A stretch of DNA of 64,000 nt from CAZXWN01 sp964644695 [NCBI: uncultured bacterium] (GTDB lineage: Bacteria; UBP4; UBA4092): assembly GCA_964644695.1 (NCBI GenBank), contig CAZXWN010000009.1, forward strand, positions 35,412 through 99,411. Direction: 5' to 3'. Every line of letters starts with the position of its first letter. Position 1 is the first letter of the stretch. Below, piece after piece: positions 27,301 through 35,778 of the stretch. The position numbers were made by a program, and so were the translations under genes. The notes beneath the pieces are model-generated. The model ran no database searches. It had not been told where the DNA came from and was given only the letters and a program-made list of their open reading frames with translations.

Positions 27301-27975
27301 GAAGCAATGGACGACTGACGGTGAAGCCCGCATGGTGTTATCTTCCGTGGGTAATAAGTCTGTTGCCTGGACTGTCACACTATTTGTTTTAATAGAAACA
27401 CTGCCGGTATAAATTACCATACTAATGTTATAGAACCCGGTCGTTGTAAAACTCAGATAATGTGCGGTTGGATTAGATAAAACGGGCAATACATCTGTTA
27501 CCGGTTCTGAATTGACCAGCAACTGATAATGGTCAACAAGGTCAGAAACAGCGACAACTAATCGAAAAGGGGTGTTCAAAGGAACGACGGTCTCATCGGG
27601 GATGAGTAAAGGATTTTCTAATAAAGGTTTATTCAGAACCCGGAGATAGTAGGGCAGCATATGAAAATAGGAGGTGGACCCGGTGTAAATGACAAAAGAA
27701 GGTCGATAATTATTGGCAGTTTCATATACTTCCGTAAAGGTAGTGGAACTGCTATTTATCGGAAAATAGTGCTGCCCTCCATAGCTATAATCAAACTTAC
27801 ATGTAGAAGTCCCAATTTCACTGGGCTCAAAGTTTAGCGTCCATTGAACGGTTGTGGGGCTGAATCCACAGTCTGGTGTTTCGGTGAAATAGCTCCGCGC
27901 CTGACATAATCCTGCGGCTAGAATAAATATCCCCAGTACAAGTGCCCATAATGTCTTCCCAAATCCATGAGTCAT
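24310..27975 (-). CDS. Giant exported PKD-like repeat protein with a lineage-specific C-terminal module
   Basis: The ATG at 27975 has GAGGA 8 nt upstream; a GTG at 27978 is less likely. The 1,221-residue product has a signal peptide (MTHGFGKTLWALVLGIFILAAG). About six PKD-like beta units follow, built on a recurring pattern LDSxAxxWKxN...W..V....Y...G.Y.P.L.V (for example at LDSTATEWKLNFDDGDTDW and LDSTAIRWKMNYGLGEGEW). From about residue 680 the C-terminal part, encoded by 24310-25940, is clearly homologous to the C terminus of the SBBP protein at 43011-46229. Extracellular adhesion or matrix is likely; no enzyme motif is seen. The C terminus ends in GNDSLY. Confidence 0.7.
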   Translation of the reverse strand: MTHGFGKTLWALVLGIFILAAGLCQARSYFTETPDCGFSPTTVQWTLNFEPSEIGTSTCKFDYSYGGQHYFPINSSSTTFTEVYETANNYRPSFVIYTGSTSYFHMLPYYLRVLNKPLLENPLLIPDETVVPLNTPFRLVVAVSDLVDHYQLLVNSEPVTDVLPVLSNPTAHYLSFTTTGFYNISMVIYTGSVSIKTNSVTVQATDLLPTEDNTMRASPSVVHCFDQTTAYVKLSSSYVGVFKCDLGGGKNRQRDVFQRYLAIPVSYDSTGYYNHTLIIRDAYGNHTFTNWDAVQVLPGKSQGPNSLEISPSSGYSPNTVKLVVNLDSTATEWKLNFDDGDTDWQSVTQSRFTIDHFYDEADYYFPQLIVHNTFGFETITQPLKLALGNTPTLPDRFNINTYPAYHFPSLVLENSLPYNFYFHLDSTAIRWKMNYGLGEGEWETVNRHFFTRQFTYTTNGDYSPQLIVEKPYSTDTYELNIKVTDDPHQINYFSLSFTGSALCSQQEIVGIHLDSEATEWKFVLGPYDMGWKTVPSLNYSQLTINMNTPGIYDANLYIRYSYGTETVTSKSVVKMYLQPYRNERDIFASPNQGYAPLETVFTIKCDTIYGFNLRYDGTNLTGGNYNTITRKVTYSQPGTYTPILETFHSTGIVGVFKYTYYLYRDNSIQVYDRSSTASTIDLPMVKAYKNQAISTDYVLSDYRPFRQNYVYFVGSNPLGLSSLSGNTILYNGYPSSTTVEYHYGISYQETPIRLIRQKLQVSTYQIKKLPEINLSPGESYDLSLKEYTFNQNGNAWPASYGRTGSILIDPLGQVTARWYSPLFSRNTVLRITALSGFTTETRITVFASPSVRAPFADVDQAVIVIKPRAQQIGQFATISQFNQNYVVHQLSDYPVLPANIAVPETGTLRVTLASGQSGCRIMPNLGNFMNYQKNTWYTAKMRVRASQSNSFVEAHLYNMKGIVPGDAHVEGNYNMVLGISTAWTLVEMPLYTHQSGSGYFQIYLKNPGATSTDVYIKDIQVVEETPALAQPWNLEKTSVYRPWTYQFAREGIPTPTRYWGIETQGDTILCSVDPQTQTLYGSSSGINRIKITAVDTTTGIISTPAAIPGGMVGMRARVSMTNLNRNYEDLFMMSCMGVQRPGEYNIWEKGNQILGLMEFGQVTDGEDTDSMGRHILAGNALCPYYQYQVQVKFSDLGLMELKDVAFLPGTSAWDTGNDSLY

Positions 27976-28186
27976 CACACGAATCCTCGCTTGTTTGATT
28001 GAAATTTGACTCGACGGTGCTTCCCAATATCTAACATCGCCTAACGGATTGAAATATAGTACAAGTTATCCATTTTCACAACTAAAACGCAAAAAAAATT
28101 AAGAAAAGGATTTCAAGCGCCTAACATAATCAGTATCAAACATCTATAAATCCATCATCTTGAGTGGATGTGAATTGCGGAGGGGA

Positions 28187-28918
28187 TTATTCGGCGGCGG
28201 AGCGGTCACAGACCCAGATTTTATCTTTCCGGGGGCGGACCATGGCGGCGGGATAAACTCCCACAGCGGCCAGGGGTGCATTGAGTATATTTTTGAGGGT
28301 ATTTCTTTTGGATTCACCTGTGACAATGAACATGACCCGGTCGGCATGTGTCATGAAGGGGAGCGACATTGTCAGCCATTGTTCCTTACCTTCTCTGTCA
28401 ACAGGAACACCCGGAATGATCCATCGGTCGGTTTCTCGAAGTGTTTCCGCACCAGGAAAGAGGGTGGCAGTATGTCCATCTGTACCCATTCCCAACACAA
28501 TCAGGTCCAGCAATGCCCGACCATCATTGATTCGGTCATTCAGATGTTCTCGAATTTTCTGGGAGTATCCCGCTGCTGCGGCCATCGGGTCACCCTGACA
28601 GACCTCTGGACAGGCCAGACTCTCCAGACAATTCAATGGGATAAGCAATTCTTCCTTGACCTGTTGGGTTATCCAACCCATTTTCTCCAGGGGAAGGCAT
28701 TGTTCATCAACGACAAAGAAAAGGATTTTATCCCAGGGTAGGGCATCTCGATATTGTTTGGCTAATACAGAATAAAATAACTGGGGAGATTTCCCTCCGG
28801 GTAAACCCACAGTAAAATTATCCTGCTGAGTTAAGGCTGTTTTGGCCCATTCCACAAAGAGTTGGGCAGCATGTGCCGCGACTTTCTCTGGATTATCGCA
28901 AACAATAACTTGTTCCAT
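28187..28918 (-). CDS. pgl: 6-phosphogluconolactonase
   Basis: This 243-residue cytoplasmic enzyme of the DevB/Pgl type hydrolyses 6-phosphogluconolactone in the oxidative pentose phosphate pathway. Diagnostic segments are FTVGLPGGKSPQLFY (phosphate-binding), FFVVDEQCLPLE, LIVLGMGTDGHTATLFPG and VMFIVTGESKRNTL. The length is normal. Neither zwf nor gnd is adjacent. The gene stands alone: the PKD gene lies downstream, and a 413-bp gap with repeat copy 2 lies upstream. Confidence 0.92.
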   Translation of the reverse strand: MEQVIVCDNPEKVAAHAAQLFVEWAKTALTQQDNFTVGLPGGKSPQLFYSVLAKQYRDALPWDKILFFVVDEQCLPLEKMGWITQQVKEELLIPLNCLESLACPEVCQGDPMAAAAGYSQKIREHLNDRINDGRALLDLIVLGMGTDGHTATLFPGAETLRETDRWIIPGVPVDREGKEQWLTMSLPFMTHADRVMFIVTGESKRNTLKNILNAPLAAVGVYPAAMVRPRKDKIWVCDRSAAE

Positions 28919-29269
28919 GCTATTAACGATGTCCCCTTCTTACTGATATATCAGAACATGGCTTGATTCAGTTCTGACCGTATCCCCAATAATACCCTGC
29001 AGAATATCTGCATCAATATAATAAATAAAGCAATAATTAGAAATTGATAGTATACATTTTCCCCACAGTAAAAAGCAAATTATTCCTGAATAATCAATGA
29101 TTACGCGCATTGCAGCGTTCTCGGTATTAACTGAAAGACGGGTCACTTTTGATTCATTCTGATACTTTAATGAACCGACTTTCTTTTTGAAATCGTTTTC
29201 ATCAGGAAACAATGCAGTTTATCCATCGAATCCCTGTCATTTTTATGGAAATTACTCGACGATGAGGGT

Positions 29270-29310
29270 ACGGAGCAGCTCCGAGCAGGTCCGTGGAAGG
29301 TTCGTTTCGT
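29270..29310 (+). repeat. Dispersed hairpin repeat, copy 2
   Basis: ACGGAGCAGCTCCGAGCAG followed by GTCCGTGGAAGGTTCGTTTC matches the right half of copy 4 (55636-55688) and the stem halves of copies 1 and 3. It sits in the 28919-29331 gap, just after the last ABC permease gene. The rest of that gap is AT-rich; a 90-codon frame within it (28940-29212) is not convincing. Confidence 0.65.
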
Positions 29311-29331
29311 GAGTGGGCATTTTCCGATGAG

Positions 29332-30960
29332 TTACTGATGGCGTTTGAAGTAAATATCCATAGGGATGGAAACCGCAGGTAATAAAACGGCCAGGATAAA
29401 CAAGAGGGATGTCAGGCTGGATATAATCAGGTCAAACAGTGGGACAGGTCCCCCAAATCGTAGGGGCAATAGTAAAACCAGGATGAGTGTACTTCCCACC
29501 GATAATGGATATTTTATAAAAGGGGTCAGACCCAAACCCATCTTTGATAATGCCCTGCCGAACATCCTGAGGACATAGAAGGTTGAACCCATTAGATAGA
29601 GGGTTGAAACGATGAGGATGCCCTTCAATACATCCAGTGAATAGTATTTTGAAATAACGAAGATATTGTCCAATTTATAGAGAGTGAACAGCCCTATCAG
29701 TACCGTGATGAGTATGGAGTTAAATCGATAAAACCCCTTTATCAATGAGGTAGATGAGGTCATCAGGGTCAGGTTGGGTTTTGCTTTTTTATAAAAATGA
29801 ATCCAGAAAAGGAAGGTACAAAATAACAGAGTGATTGGATCCATCAAATACCGAACCGCCGCTGAAACTGTTTCCGTTGAGAGTCCTTTTGCCAGTTTAA
29901 GGAGTCCCATCCCGGGAAGAAGTATCAAGGTTCCTGCCAAAACAAGACACAGTACTATAAAACTCAGGATTTGAAGATAATGCTGTCGGATATGGTAACC
30001 AATTAATTGGAAATCAGACAGAGGGAGAAAATGGAGACTTTCTTTATTCTTTTGGGGTGGGTGCATATAAGGGAACAGCCAGACCGTAACAATCAATCCG
30101 CCGATAAAGACCAACGCTCCAGCCAGGCTGGGTGTATAAAGAACAAAGCAGGCCAGGAATAATAATATGAGATAGGGCATAAGGGATAATTGCCAGAGGA
30201 CAGACTTCAGATTTGCTGTCGGGGTTGTACGGCCTTTTTCTTTAAACAGATGCCGTTGGTTGTTACTTTTGTCCAGGAATGTTGGTTTTGTAAAAATCCG
30301 TCTGAGTAAGGAGTTTCCTGAATCGTGTCTCCTGAAACAAGTGAAGTATCCATAATTAAGGACGAAAAGCACTACGGCGATGGACATCCACACGAGGGGA
30401 TATTCTGTTACCGAGGGGAATATTAACCGACTCAGTAATATGACGATGGTTTGTGAGGTTGCCAGGAGAATCTCTGGAGTACGGCTTGTTTTTGAGGTTT
30501 GAAGTATCAGGGAAAATATCAATGTAAACAACTGGTATCCGATGAAGGCAAATAACAGGATTGTTTCCCATGGGATGGGTTTTGTGAAATATAACGACCA
30601 TGCACCACAGGAAAATAAGGTGATACTCCCCACCCCTAAAAGGGGCAGGAGATTGATATACGCAAACAGCCGGGGAGTAGAGAGGGGAAGACTATACAAT
30701 CCACTGAGGTATTTTCCTTCGCCGGAGTTCGTATATTTACTGTTTATTTTGACAGACCCATAGACAACGAAGGTGGTCATCATCATCGACAGAATCGGCA
30801 GGAGTAGCCTTACAAAGGAAGGGTCCTCCCGGAATAAATCCAGGAAATAACAGGGCAGCAGGATGATCCCGTTGGAAATAACTGGAAGTAAAATCCAAAG
30901 TAGGGAGATTTGTCTCAGGTATTTTTTAACTAAAAAACCCATAGAGGTTGATGGCTGCAT
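29332..30960 (-). CDS. ABC transporter permease subunit, most diverged of three paralogues
   Basis: This is a 542-residue polytopic protein with about twelve hydrophobic helices. It shares the short ending (IPMDIYFKRHQ, compared with IPLSVHLERHQ) and overall size with the two upstream paralogues, so it belongs to the same tandem family, but it has diverged strongly. It is the last gene of the GntR-ATPase-permease operon; its ATG lies 8 nt after the stop of the preceding permease. A central cytoplasmic loop is basic. The likely partner ATPase is the product of 34106-35023. Cargo is unknown; YtrA-type operons often respond to cell-wall stress. Confidence 0.7.
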   Translation of the reverse strand: MQPSTSMGFLVKKYLRQISLLWILLPVISNGIILLPCYFLDLFREDPSFVRLLLPILSMMMTTFVVYGSVKINSKYTNSGEGKYLSGLYSLPLSTPRLFAYINLLPLLGVGSITLFSCGAWSLYFTKPIPWETILLFAFIGYQLFTLIFSLILQTSKTSRTPEILLATSQTIVILLSRLIFPSVTEYPLVWMSIAVVLFVLNYGYFTCFRRHDSGNSLLRRIFTKPTFLDKSNNQRHLFKEKGRTTPTANLKSVLWQLSLMPYLILLFLACFVLYTPSLAGALVFIGGLIVTVWLFPYMHPPQKNKESLHFLPLSDFQLIGYHIRQHYLQILSFIVLCLVLAGTLILLPGMGLLKLAKGLSTETVSAAVRYLMDPITLLFCTFLFWIHFYKKAKPNLTLMTSSTSLIKGFYRFNSILITVLIGLFTLYKLDNIFVISKYYSLDVLKGILIVSTLYLMGSTFYVLRMFGRALSKMGLGLTPFIKYPLSVGSTLILVLLLPLRFGGPVPLFDLIISSLTSLLFILAVLLPAVSIPMDIYFKRHQ

Positions 30961-30967
30961 GATGTAT

Positions 30968-32506
30968 TTATTGATGCCTTTCCAGATGAACAGATAAGGG
31001 GATAGTAAACAGAGGGAGTATCAACAGGGTGACGATACCTCCCACCAGGGTGATACTTTCGAGACTGCCAGAGAACCCCTTTGTGGCAATCAAGAGTCCC
31101 TCAAGGATGAGGAAACACCCTGCCCAGAGGAGACAGTAACGGGTGATTTTTGATCTTTCCATGATGTCTTCCTGAATAAGCTTTCTTGTGATAACGATGA
31201 CCAGATACAGTACATAAAGGAGTAAACAGAGAATAATAAGGTCTATCCTTTGTCGCAGCAGTATCGCAATGGGCAGGAACACACCTATTATGTTTAACAG
31301 GTTATAGAACCGGACTTTGAGATGTTTTATGGTGGTTTCTGGGATTTTGAGGATTATACTGTAAATCAATCCCAGGAAAAGCATTTTGGCAAACAGATTT
31401 ATGTCTATACCAGAATCTTTTTTCATTATCAAAGTGATGATGCAGCTCATAACAATGATGACAATGCCCACCATAAGTGATGTGTAGAAATAAACCATTT
31501 GGCTATGAGCAATTTGAGAATCATTTATTGGCAGAATATGTCGGATATCCGTTTTGGACATCATATTTTCTTTGCGGATCAACAGCCATGCCGCGATTCC
31601 CATCCCTAAAGAACTGAGTAAGAAGATGAGCGATTGTTTTTCGAGGAGGAAAAGTAGCGCAGAGAATATTACCATGCCGAACCACTGAGCATGGAACGGT
31701 TCAAGGTGGAATATCCACTGGCGCCGGTTTTTTTTCTGAATTGTTTCAGGGGTTGACTCGGTGAAATCTGAGCGTTTGCTGATGGTGGTTTTTTTTGGCA
31801 TCGATTCAACAGTGTTTTTGTCCTCTGGTACTGTCAAAACCTGTTTTTCCTGGTGTTCCAACCGACTAAACTGATAGTTCCATAAGGTAAAACCAAACAT
31901 GGAAGGAAGAACAATAATAATACTTATAAGCAATAGTTGATGGCTGTTGAGAAACCCTGTCCCATATAAATCCTTGCTCATAAATAAAAACAGGAGAGGT
32001 AGAAGATATATTATTCCAATAAACAATGCTCTTTTGTTGGGAGATAATGTCAACAACAGAATAACCGATAAAATGATGCTTGTACTGAATAACCCCACTC
32101 CTGTATCAATGAATACTCCGATAACCCATGGCCAAACTGTAATATATCCAAGGGTTATGATTATCCCCAGAGCCATCACAGATGACCACAAAACTCCGAC
32201 AATAAGGAATGGACTTAGAGGATAGTATTGGAGAGCTTTCGGAAATCCCAGGCTGTTTTTTCCTTGTAATGTGTTCCATTTTTGGGAGACAGTGAGCCCC
32301 AGGAGAATTATTGCAAAGTAAAGTGAAAGTTCAGTTATCTGAGTCCGAATCTTGAGTGTATATGTTTCCCCTGCAAACCAGCAATAAAGATAACCTGATA
32401 ACGGCATGAGGAAAATCAAAGGTAATACATTTCGGAGCGGTATCATCAGTGGTTTCCAGAAGACCTTTATTAGCTCTATGTATTTATTGGAGTGTGTTTG
32501 TATCAT
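30968..32506 (-). CDS. ABC transporter permease subunit
   Basis: This 512-residue polytopic permease is paralogous to the product of 32528-34075. Both ends are nearly identical between the two (THSNKYIELIKVFWKPL at the N terminus; SITLVGGIVTLLILPLF and neighbouring residues at the C terminus), while the middle has drifted strongly. A central basic, Glu- and Lys-rich loop links two bundles of about six helices. GAGG lies about 11 nt before the ATG. It is in the ABC operon, 22 nt after the previous gene. Heterodimer formation with a paralogue is plausible. Confidence 0.75.
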   Translation of the reverse strand: MIQTHSNKYIELIKVFWKPLMIPLRNVLPLIFLMPLSGYLYCWFAGETYTLKIRTQITELSLYFAIILLGLTVSQKWNTLQGKNSLGFPKALQYYPLSPFLIVGVLWSSVMALGIIITLGYITVWPWVIGVFIDTGVGLFSTSIILSVILLLTLSPNKRALFIGIIYLLPLLFLFMSKDLYGTGFLNSHQLLLISIIIVLPSMFGFTLWNYQFSRLEHQEKQVLTVPEDKNTVESMPKKTTISKRSDFTESTPETIQKKNRRQWIFHLEPFHAQWFGMVIFSALLFLLEKQSLIFLLSSLGMGIAAWLLIRKENMMSKTDIRHILPINDSQIAHSQMVYFYTSLMVGIVIIVMSCIITLIMKKDSGIDINLFAKMLFLGLIYSIILKIPETTIKHLKVRFYNLLNIIGVFLPIAILLRQRIDLIILCLLLYVLYLVIVITRKLIQEDIMERSKITRYCLLWAGCFLILEGLLIATKGFSGSLESITLVGGIVTLLILPLFTIPLSVHLERHQ

Positions 32507-32527
32507 AGTTGAGTGAACCTCAGTAAT

Positions 32528-34075
32528 TTATTGATGCCTTTCCAGATGAACAGATAAGGGAATAGTAAACAGGGGGAGTATCAATAAGGTGACAATACCT
32601 CCCACCAGGGTGATACTTTCGAAACTGCCAGAGAAACCCTTGATGGCAATCAGAAGTCCCTCAAGGATGAGGAAACACCCTGCCCAGAGGAGACTGTAAA
32701 GAATAATTTTTGATGGTTGCAGGATTTTTTCTTTAATAATCTTTCTCAGAATGATGACTACCAGATACAGCACATAAAGGAGTAAATAGAGATATATGTA
32801 TAGGGTATAGCCCGATACCTTTGGGAACCCGAAAGAGGGGTTCATGGTAAACAGCAGATACATTATAGCTATTATGGTGGGCATCAGCAGCAGGTTATGA
32901 AATCGATATTTGATTTGTTTGATAGTTGTTTCTGGAATACTGAAGATGGAGCTGTAGAGCAATCCTACGAAGAGTATCTTGGTAAACAGAATCAGATCGG
33001 CACTGGAACTTGTTTTAAACTTTGTGAGGAATCCAATAATAATGATGGTTAATCCCATCACAAGTGATAGATAGAAATAAATGGTTTGGATGTGGATCAT
33101 TCGAAAATCATTCATCGGCAGTCCATATCGAAAATTACCCTTTGCGGTATCCTTACTCTTATGGATGGACATATAGATGCTGGCGACTCCCAACCCCAAC
33201 ACCCCAAAAACAGTGACCGGTGATTGAATCATCATGGTGGAGATGAAAATCATCCAGAAAACATGAATACTTCCCTGAGTCCGGAACCACTCCAGATAAA
33301 ATATCCACTGGCCGGGAGTTTTCTTCCTGATTTTTCTGGGTTTTGTTTTGGAGGGTGATTTTTTGAATTTATGGAAGAATTTTTTGAAAACCAATTTCCA
33401 CTGGTATCCAAGCCGATTAAACTGGTAATTCCATAATGTGAAACAGAACATAAGGAGAAGGACCCCAAGTGCCAGAAGAAAGAAGATGAAATTATGGGAA
33501 GAGAAACTGTTTATGGATATATTCCTCATCCGGAAGAACATGAAAAACAAAAAGATTTGTGAAAATATTATTCCGAAAGCGATAGACCCGGCACCCGGAG
33601 CAAAGGTCAACATCATGCAAACAGCCATAATTAAGGTGCTGCTTAAAAGGCAGACTGGAATGCTGATGGTAATCCCCGTCAACAGGAACCATAAAGCAGA
33701 GTAAAGTAAAGCCATCCCCACTCCGGAAAAGACGACACTTCCCCACAACACTCCAACTGTATGGAAAGATGAGAGGGGATAATATCTTAATGCGACGGGA
33801 AATCCCGGTTGAGTCCGTCCTCTGAGGGTGTTCCATTTCTGGGCAATCATAATACCTACTATAAAAAGGCACAGGAACAGGGAATAAGTGGCCCCATTAT
33901 CATACATCTGGGTGAGATATCCGAGGTTTTGTTTCCCCGGGCCGGTCGATAATGATAGAAGTGCCATAAATGGCAGTGAAAAAAATACTACCAGAACCAT
34001 TCCAACGGGGTTCAATAGTGGTTTCCAGAAAACCTTCATTAACTCTATGTATTTATTGGGGTGTGTTTGTGTCAT
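32528..34075 (-). CDS. ABC transporter permease subunit
   Basis: The ATG at 34075 is preferred over 34081, because GAGGAGG then has an 8-nt spacing and the N terminus (MTQTHPNKYIELMKVFWKPL) aligns with the paralogue at 30968-32506. The 515-residue protein has two six-helix halves joined by a strongly basic loop (KKFFHKFKKSPSKTKPRKIR). Its C-terminal ~60 residues are almost identical to the paralogue, and the encoding DNA is too. It is the first permease after the ATPase gene, in the same operon. The substrate is unknown. Confidence 0.75.
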   Translation of the reverse strand: MTQTHPNKYIELMKVFWKPLLNPVGMVLVVFFSLPFMALLSLSTGPGKQNLGYLTQMYDNGATYSLFLCLFIVGIMIAQKWNTLRGRTQPGFPVALRYYPLSSFHTVGVLWGSVVFSGVGMALLYSALWFLLTGITISIPVCLLSSTLIMAVCMMLTFAPGAGSIAFGIIFSQIFLFFMFFRMRNISINSFSSHNFIFFLLALGVLLLMFCFTLWNYQFNRLGYQWKLVFKKFFHKFKKSPSKTKPRKIRKKTPGQWIFYLEWFRTQGSIHVFWMIFISTMMIQSPVTVFGVLGLGVASIYMSIHKSKDTAKGNFRYGLPMNDFRMIHIQTIYFYLSLVMGLTIIIIGFLTKFKTSSSADLILFTKILFVGLLYSSIFSIPETTIKQIKYRFHNLLLMPTIIAIMYLLFTMNPSFGFPKVSGYTLYIYLYLLLYVLYLVVIILRKIIKEKILQPSKIILYSLLWAGCFLILEGLLIAIKGFSGSFESITLVGGIVTLLILPLFTIPLSVHLERHQ

Positions 34076-34105
34076 GATCATTTCCTCCTCAGAGGACGTT
34101 ATTGT

Positions 34106-35023
34106 CTATGATTCATTACCATTTTGGGCGGATCGTCCGACCTTGGCGATAAAGATGTCATTGAGAGACATTGGATTTACAGCCAAAACCTCAAATTGAT
34201 ACTTTTGAAACAGGGGTGACAGGGTATCCATAGAGGCTTGCGTGGTAATTACCCATTCGTTTCCTCGTTTATCGGAGGTGACTATCCCGGGAATTGCAGG
34301 GAATTGTGTCAGAGAAGTGGCTCCCCGGAGAGTGATCATCTTCCAGGATTCAAGTAATTCCGTCAGAGGTGAAGTCAATAGTTTTTTGCCCTCACTGAGG
34401 AAGGTTATGGTATCTGCGACTCTTTCGACTTCATCCAGCAGGTGTGATGAAAACAAAACGGTTTTACCGGCATTCGTTACTGTATGGATGATTTCTCCCA
34501 GAATATCTTTTCTAACGATGGGGTCCAGTCCTGAAGACGGCTCATCTAATAATAAAAGGTCAGGATGGTGTGCCACAGCCAGTATCAATCCCGCCTGAGC
34601 TCTCTGGCCCCGTGAATAGTCACACACGCGTTTTGCAGGGTCTAATCGGAAGGTTTCTATCAGTTGGTGGGCATAATCCCAGTCCCAGTCCGGATAAAAG
34701 GCGGCGGTAAATGACATCAGTTCATCCAGAGGCATCCAGTCCAACATTTCCCGGTTCTCCGAGAGATATCCGATATGGGAAAGTGCACCTTCTGGGTCCT
34801 TAACGGGATTTTTCCCGAAGACAGACACTGTTCCGGACTGAGGTTTCAGAAGTCCCATCAAATGCCGTATCAATGTCGTCTTTCCTGCCCCGTTCTCGCC
34901 GACCAATCCCATGACGACACCTCGGGTGATAGTAAAATCCACATTATCCAGGGCTATTTTGGTGTCGAATTTCCGACTTAAATTTTTTACTTCTACAATA
35001 GTGTCTGTCATTGTCCCAATCAT
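34106..35023 (-). CDS. ABC transporter ATP-binding protein (YtrB-like)
   Basis: This 305-residue ATPase has Walker A GENGAGKTT, signature YSRGQRAQ (the usual LSGGQ is replaced by SRGQ, as in many YtrB/CcmA-type exporters), Walker B LLLLDEPSSGLD and a switch His in LFSSHLLDEVE. A C-terminal ~80-residue regulatory extension follows. The ATG overlaps the stop of the GntR gene (ATGA), indicating translational coupling. It energises the three permeases encoded downstream; the combination is typical of GntR/YtrA-controlled exporters. Confidence 0.9.
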   Translation of the reverse strand: MIGTMTDTIVEVKNLSRKFDTKIALDNVDFTITRGVVMGLVGENGAGKTTLIRHLMGLLKPQSGTVSVFGKNPVKDPEGALSHIGYLSENREMLDWMPLDELMSFTAAFYPDWDWDYAHQLIETFRLDPAKRVCDYSRGQRAQAGLILAVAHHPDLLLLDEPSSGLDPIVRKDILGEIIHTVTNAGKTVLFSSHLLDEVERVADTITFLSEGKKLLTSPLTELLESWKMITLRGATSLTQFPAIPGIVTSDKRGNEWVITTQASMDTLSPLFQKYQFEVLAVNPMSLNDIFIAKVGRSAQNGNES

Positions 35024-35427
35024 TTTTTTGATTCTCCTGTGTTTCCTTCTGGTGTTTGCATCAATTCATATCGTTTTTGCAGGATTTCCTGCATTTCTTC
35101 CAAAGTCAGTCCCATCTGAAGCCCATCGGATAACAGGCTGTCCGCCCGGTCCTGGATATTCTTTAATAGCTCAGTTTGTTTCAAGGGAGAACCGGTTTCG
35201 GAGATATAGGTCCCTGACCCGTGGCGGCTGGTGACGATCCCCAGTGTTTCCAGTTCCCGATAGGCTCGCGCAACAGTATTGGGGTTTACGACCAGCTGTT
35301 CCGCCAGGACCCTGATGGCAGGGAGTTCATCCCCCGGAACCATTCGACCAGATGCCACCATATATTTCACCTGGTTGATGATTTGCTGGTAAATGGGTAC
35401 GCCATCTTGTGTGATTCTTATATTCAT
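35020..35427 (-). CDS. GntR family regulator, YtrA subfamily
   Basis: The ATG at 35427 starts the conserved YtrA-type N terminus (MNIRITQDGVPIYQQIINQV); a TTG at 35457 would add ten non-homologous residues. The winged helix is complete (LPAIRVLAEQLVVNPNTVAR, then GIVTSRHGSGTYI). The short C-terminal helical region (~60 residues) lacks a ligand domain, as expected for YtrA. It heads an operon with an ATPase and three permeases. An operator-like dyad just upstream (35458-35481) suggests autorepression. Confidence 0.88.
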   Translation of the reverse strand: MNIRITQDGVPIYQQIINQVKYMVASGRMVPGDELPAIRVLAEQLVVNPNTVARAYRELETLGIVTSRHGSGTYISETGSPLKQTELLKNIQDRADSLLSDGLQMGLTLEEMQEILQKRYELMQTPEGNTGESKK

Positions 35428-35457
35428 TGGTTCCGCTTCGTTTCTTCTTCGTTTCAA

Positions 35458-35506
35458 AGTGTACTAGACAAGTAATACACTAATACAATCTAGGGAAGTG
35501 TGTCAA
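35458..35506 (-). promoter_or_regulatory. Promoter and GntR-type operator of the ABC operon
   Basis: A 24-bp dyad, AGTGTACTA-N6-TAATACACT (35458-35481), immediately follows a promoter read on the minus strand: TTGACA at 35506-35501, 15-bp spacer, TATTAG at 35485-35480. Binding there would block initiation. The divergent gap to bamA (35428-35778) otherwise shows only the bamA promoter and a purine-rich stretch. Confidence 0.65.
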
Positions 35507-35705
35507 GCGAAAAATAAAAAAATATTTCAAGTGGGACTCAGGGGAAAAAGGGTAGGGGTCATCCGGAAACGGAAATACAAAGGTAATAAGAGGGGTAGGG
35601 GTGTTGTGAAATGGGGTCAATGTGTTGACACCCCAAGAAATAAAATGAGGAGATACTAAGGTAAAAATAAGGGAAAGAGCGGGTTGGTTCGGAGAGTCTA
35701 TCGCA

Positions 35706-35734
35706 TTGACCGGAATACCCTTTAATGATAATCT
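35706..35734 (+). promoter_or_regulatory. Promoter of the bamA-skp-lpxD-lpxC/fabZ cluster
   Basis: TTGACC (35706-35711), 17-bp spacer, TAATCT (35729-35734), about 45 nt before the bamA ATG. Confidence 0.6.
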
Positions 35735-35778
35735 AGGAAAGCGTTATACCTATATCCTTATACATAGAATGGGATGTT

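Noticed and set aside
28940-29212. A 90-codon open frame on the minus strand in the gap after pgl
   Set aside because: Weak ribosome-binding context, no recognisable protein pattern and odd composition (many Ile, Tyr and Cys). The stretch is better seen as AT-rich intergenic DNA.
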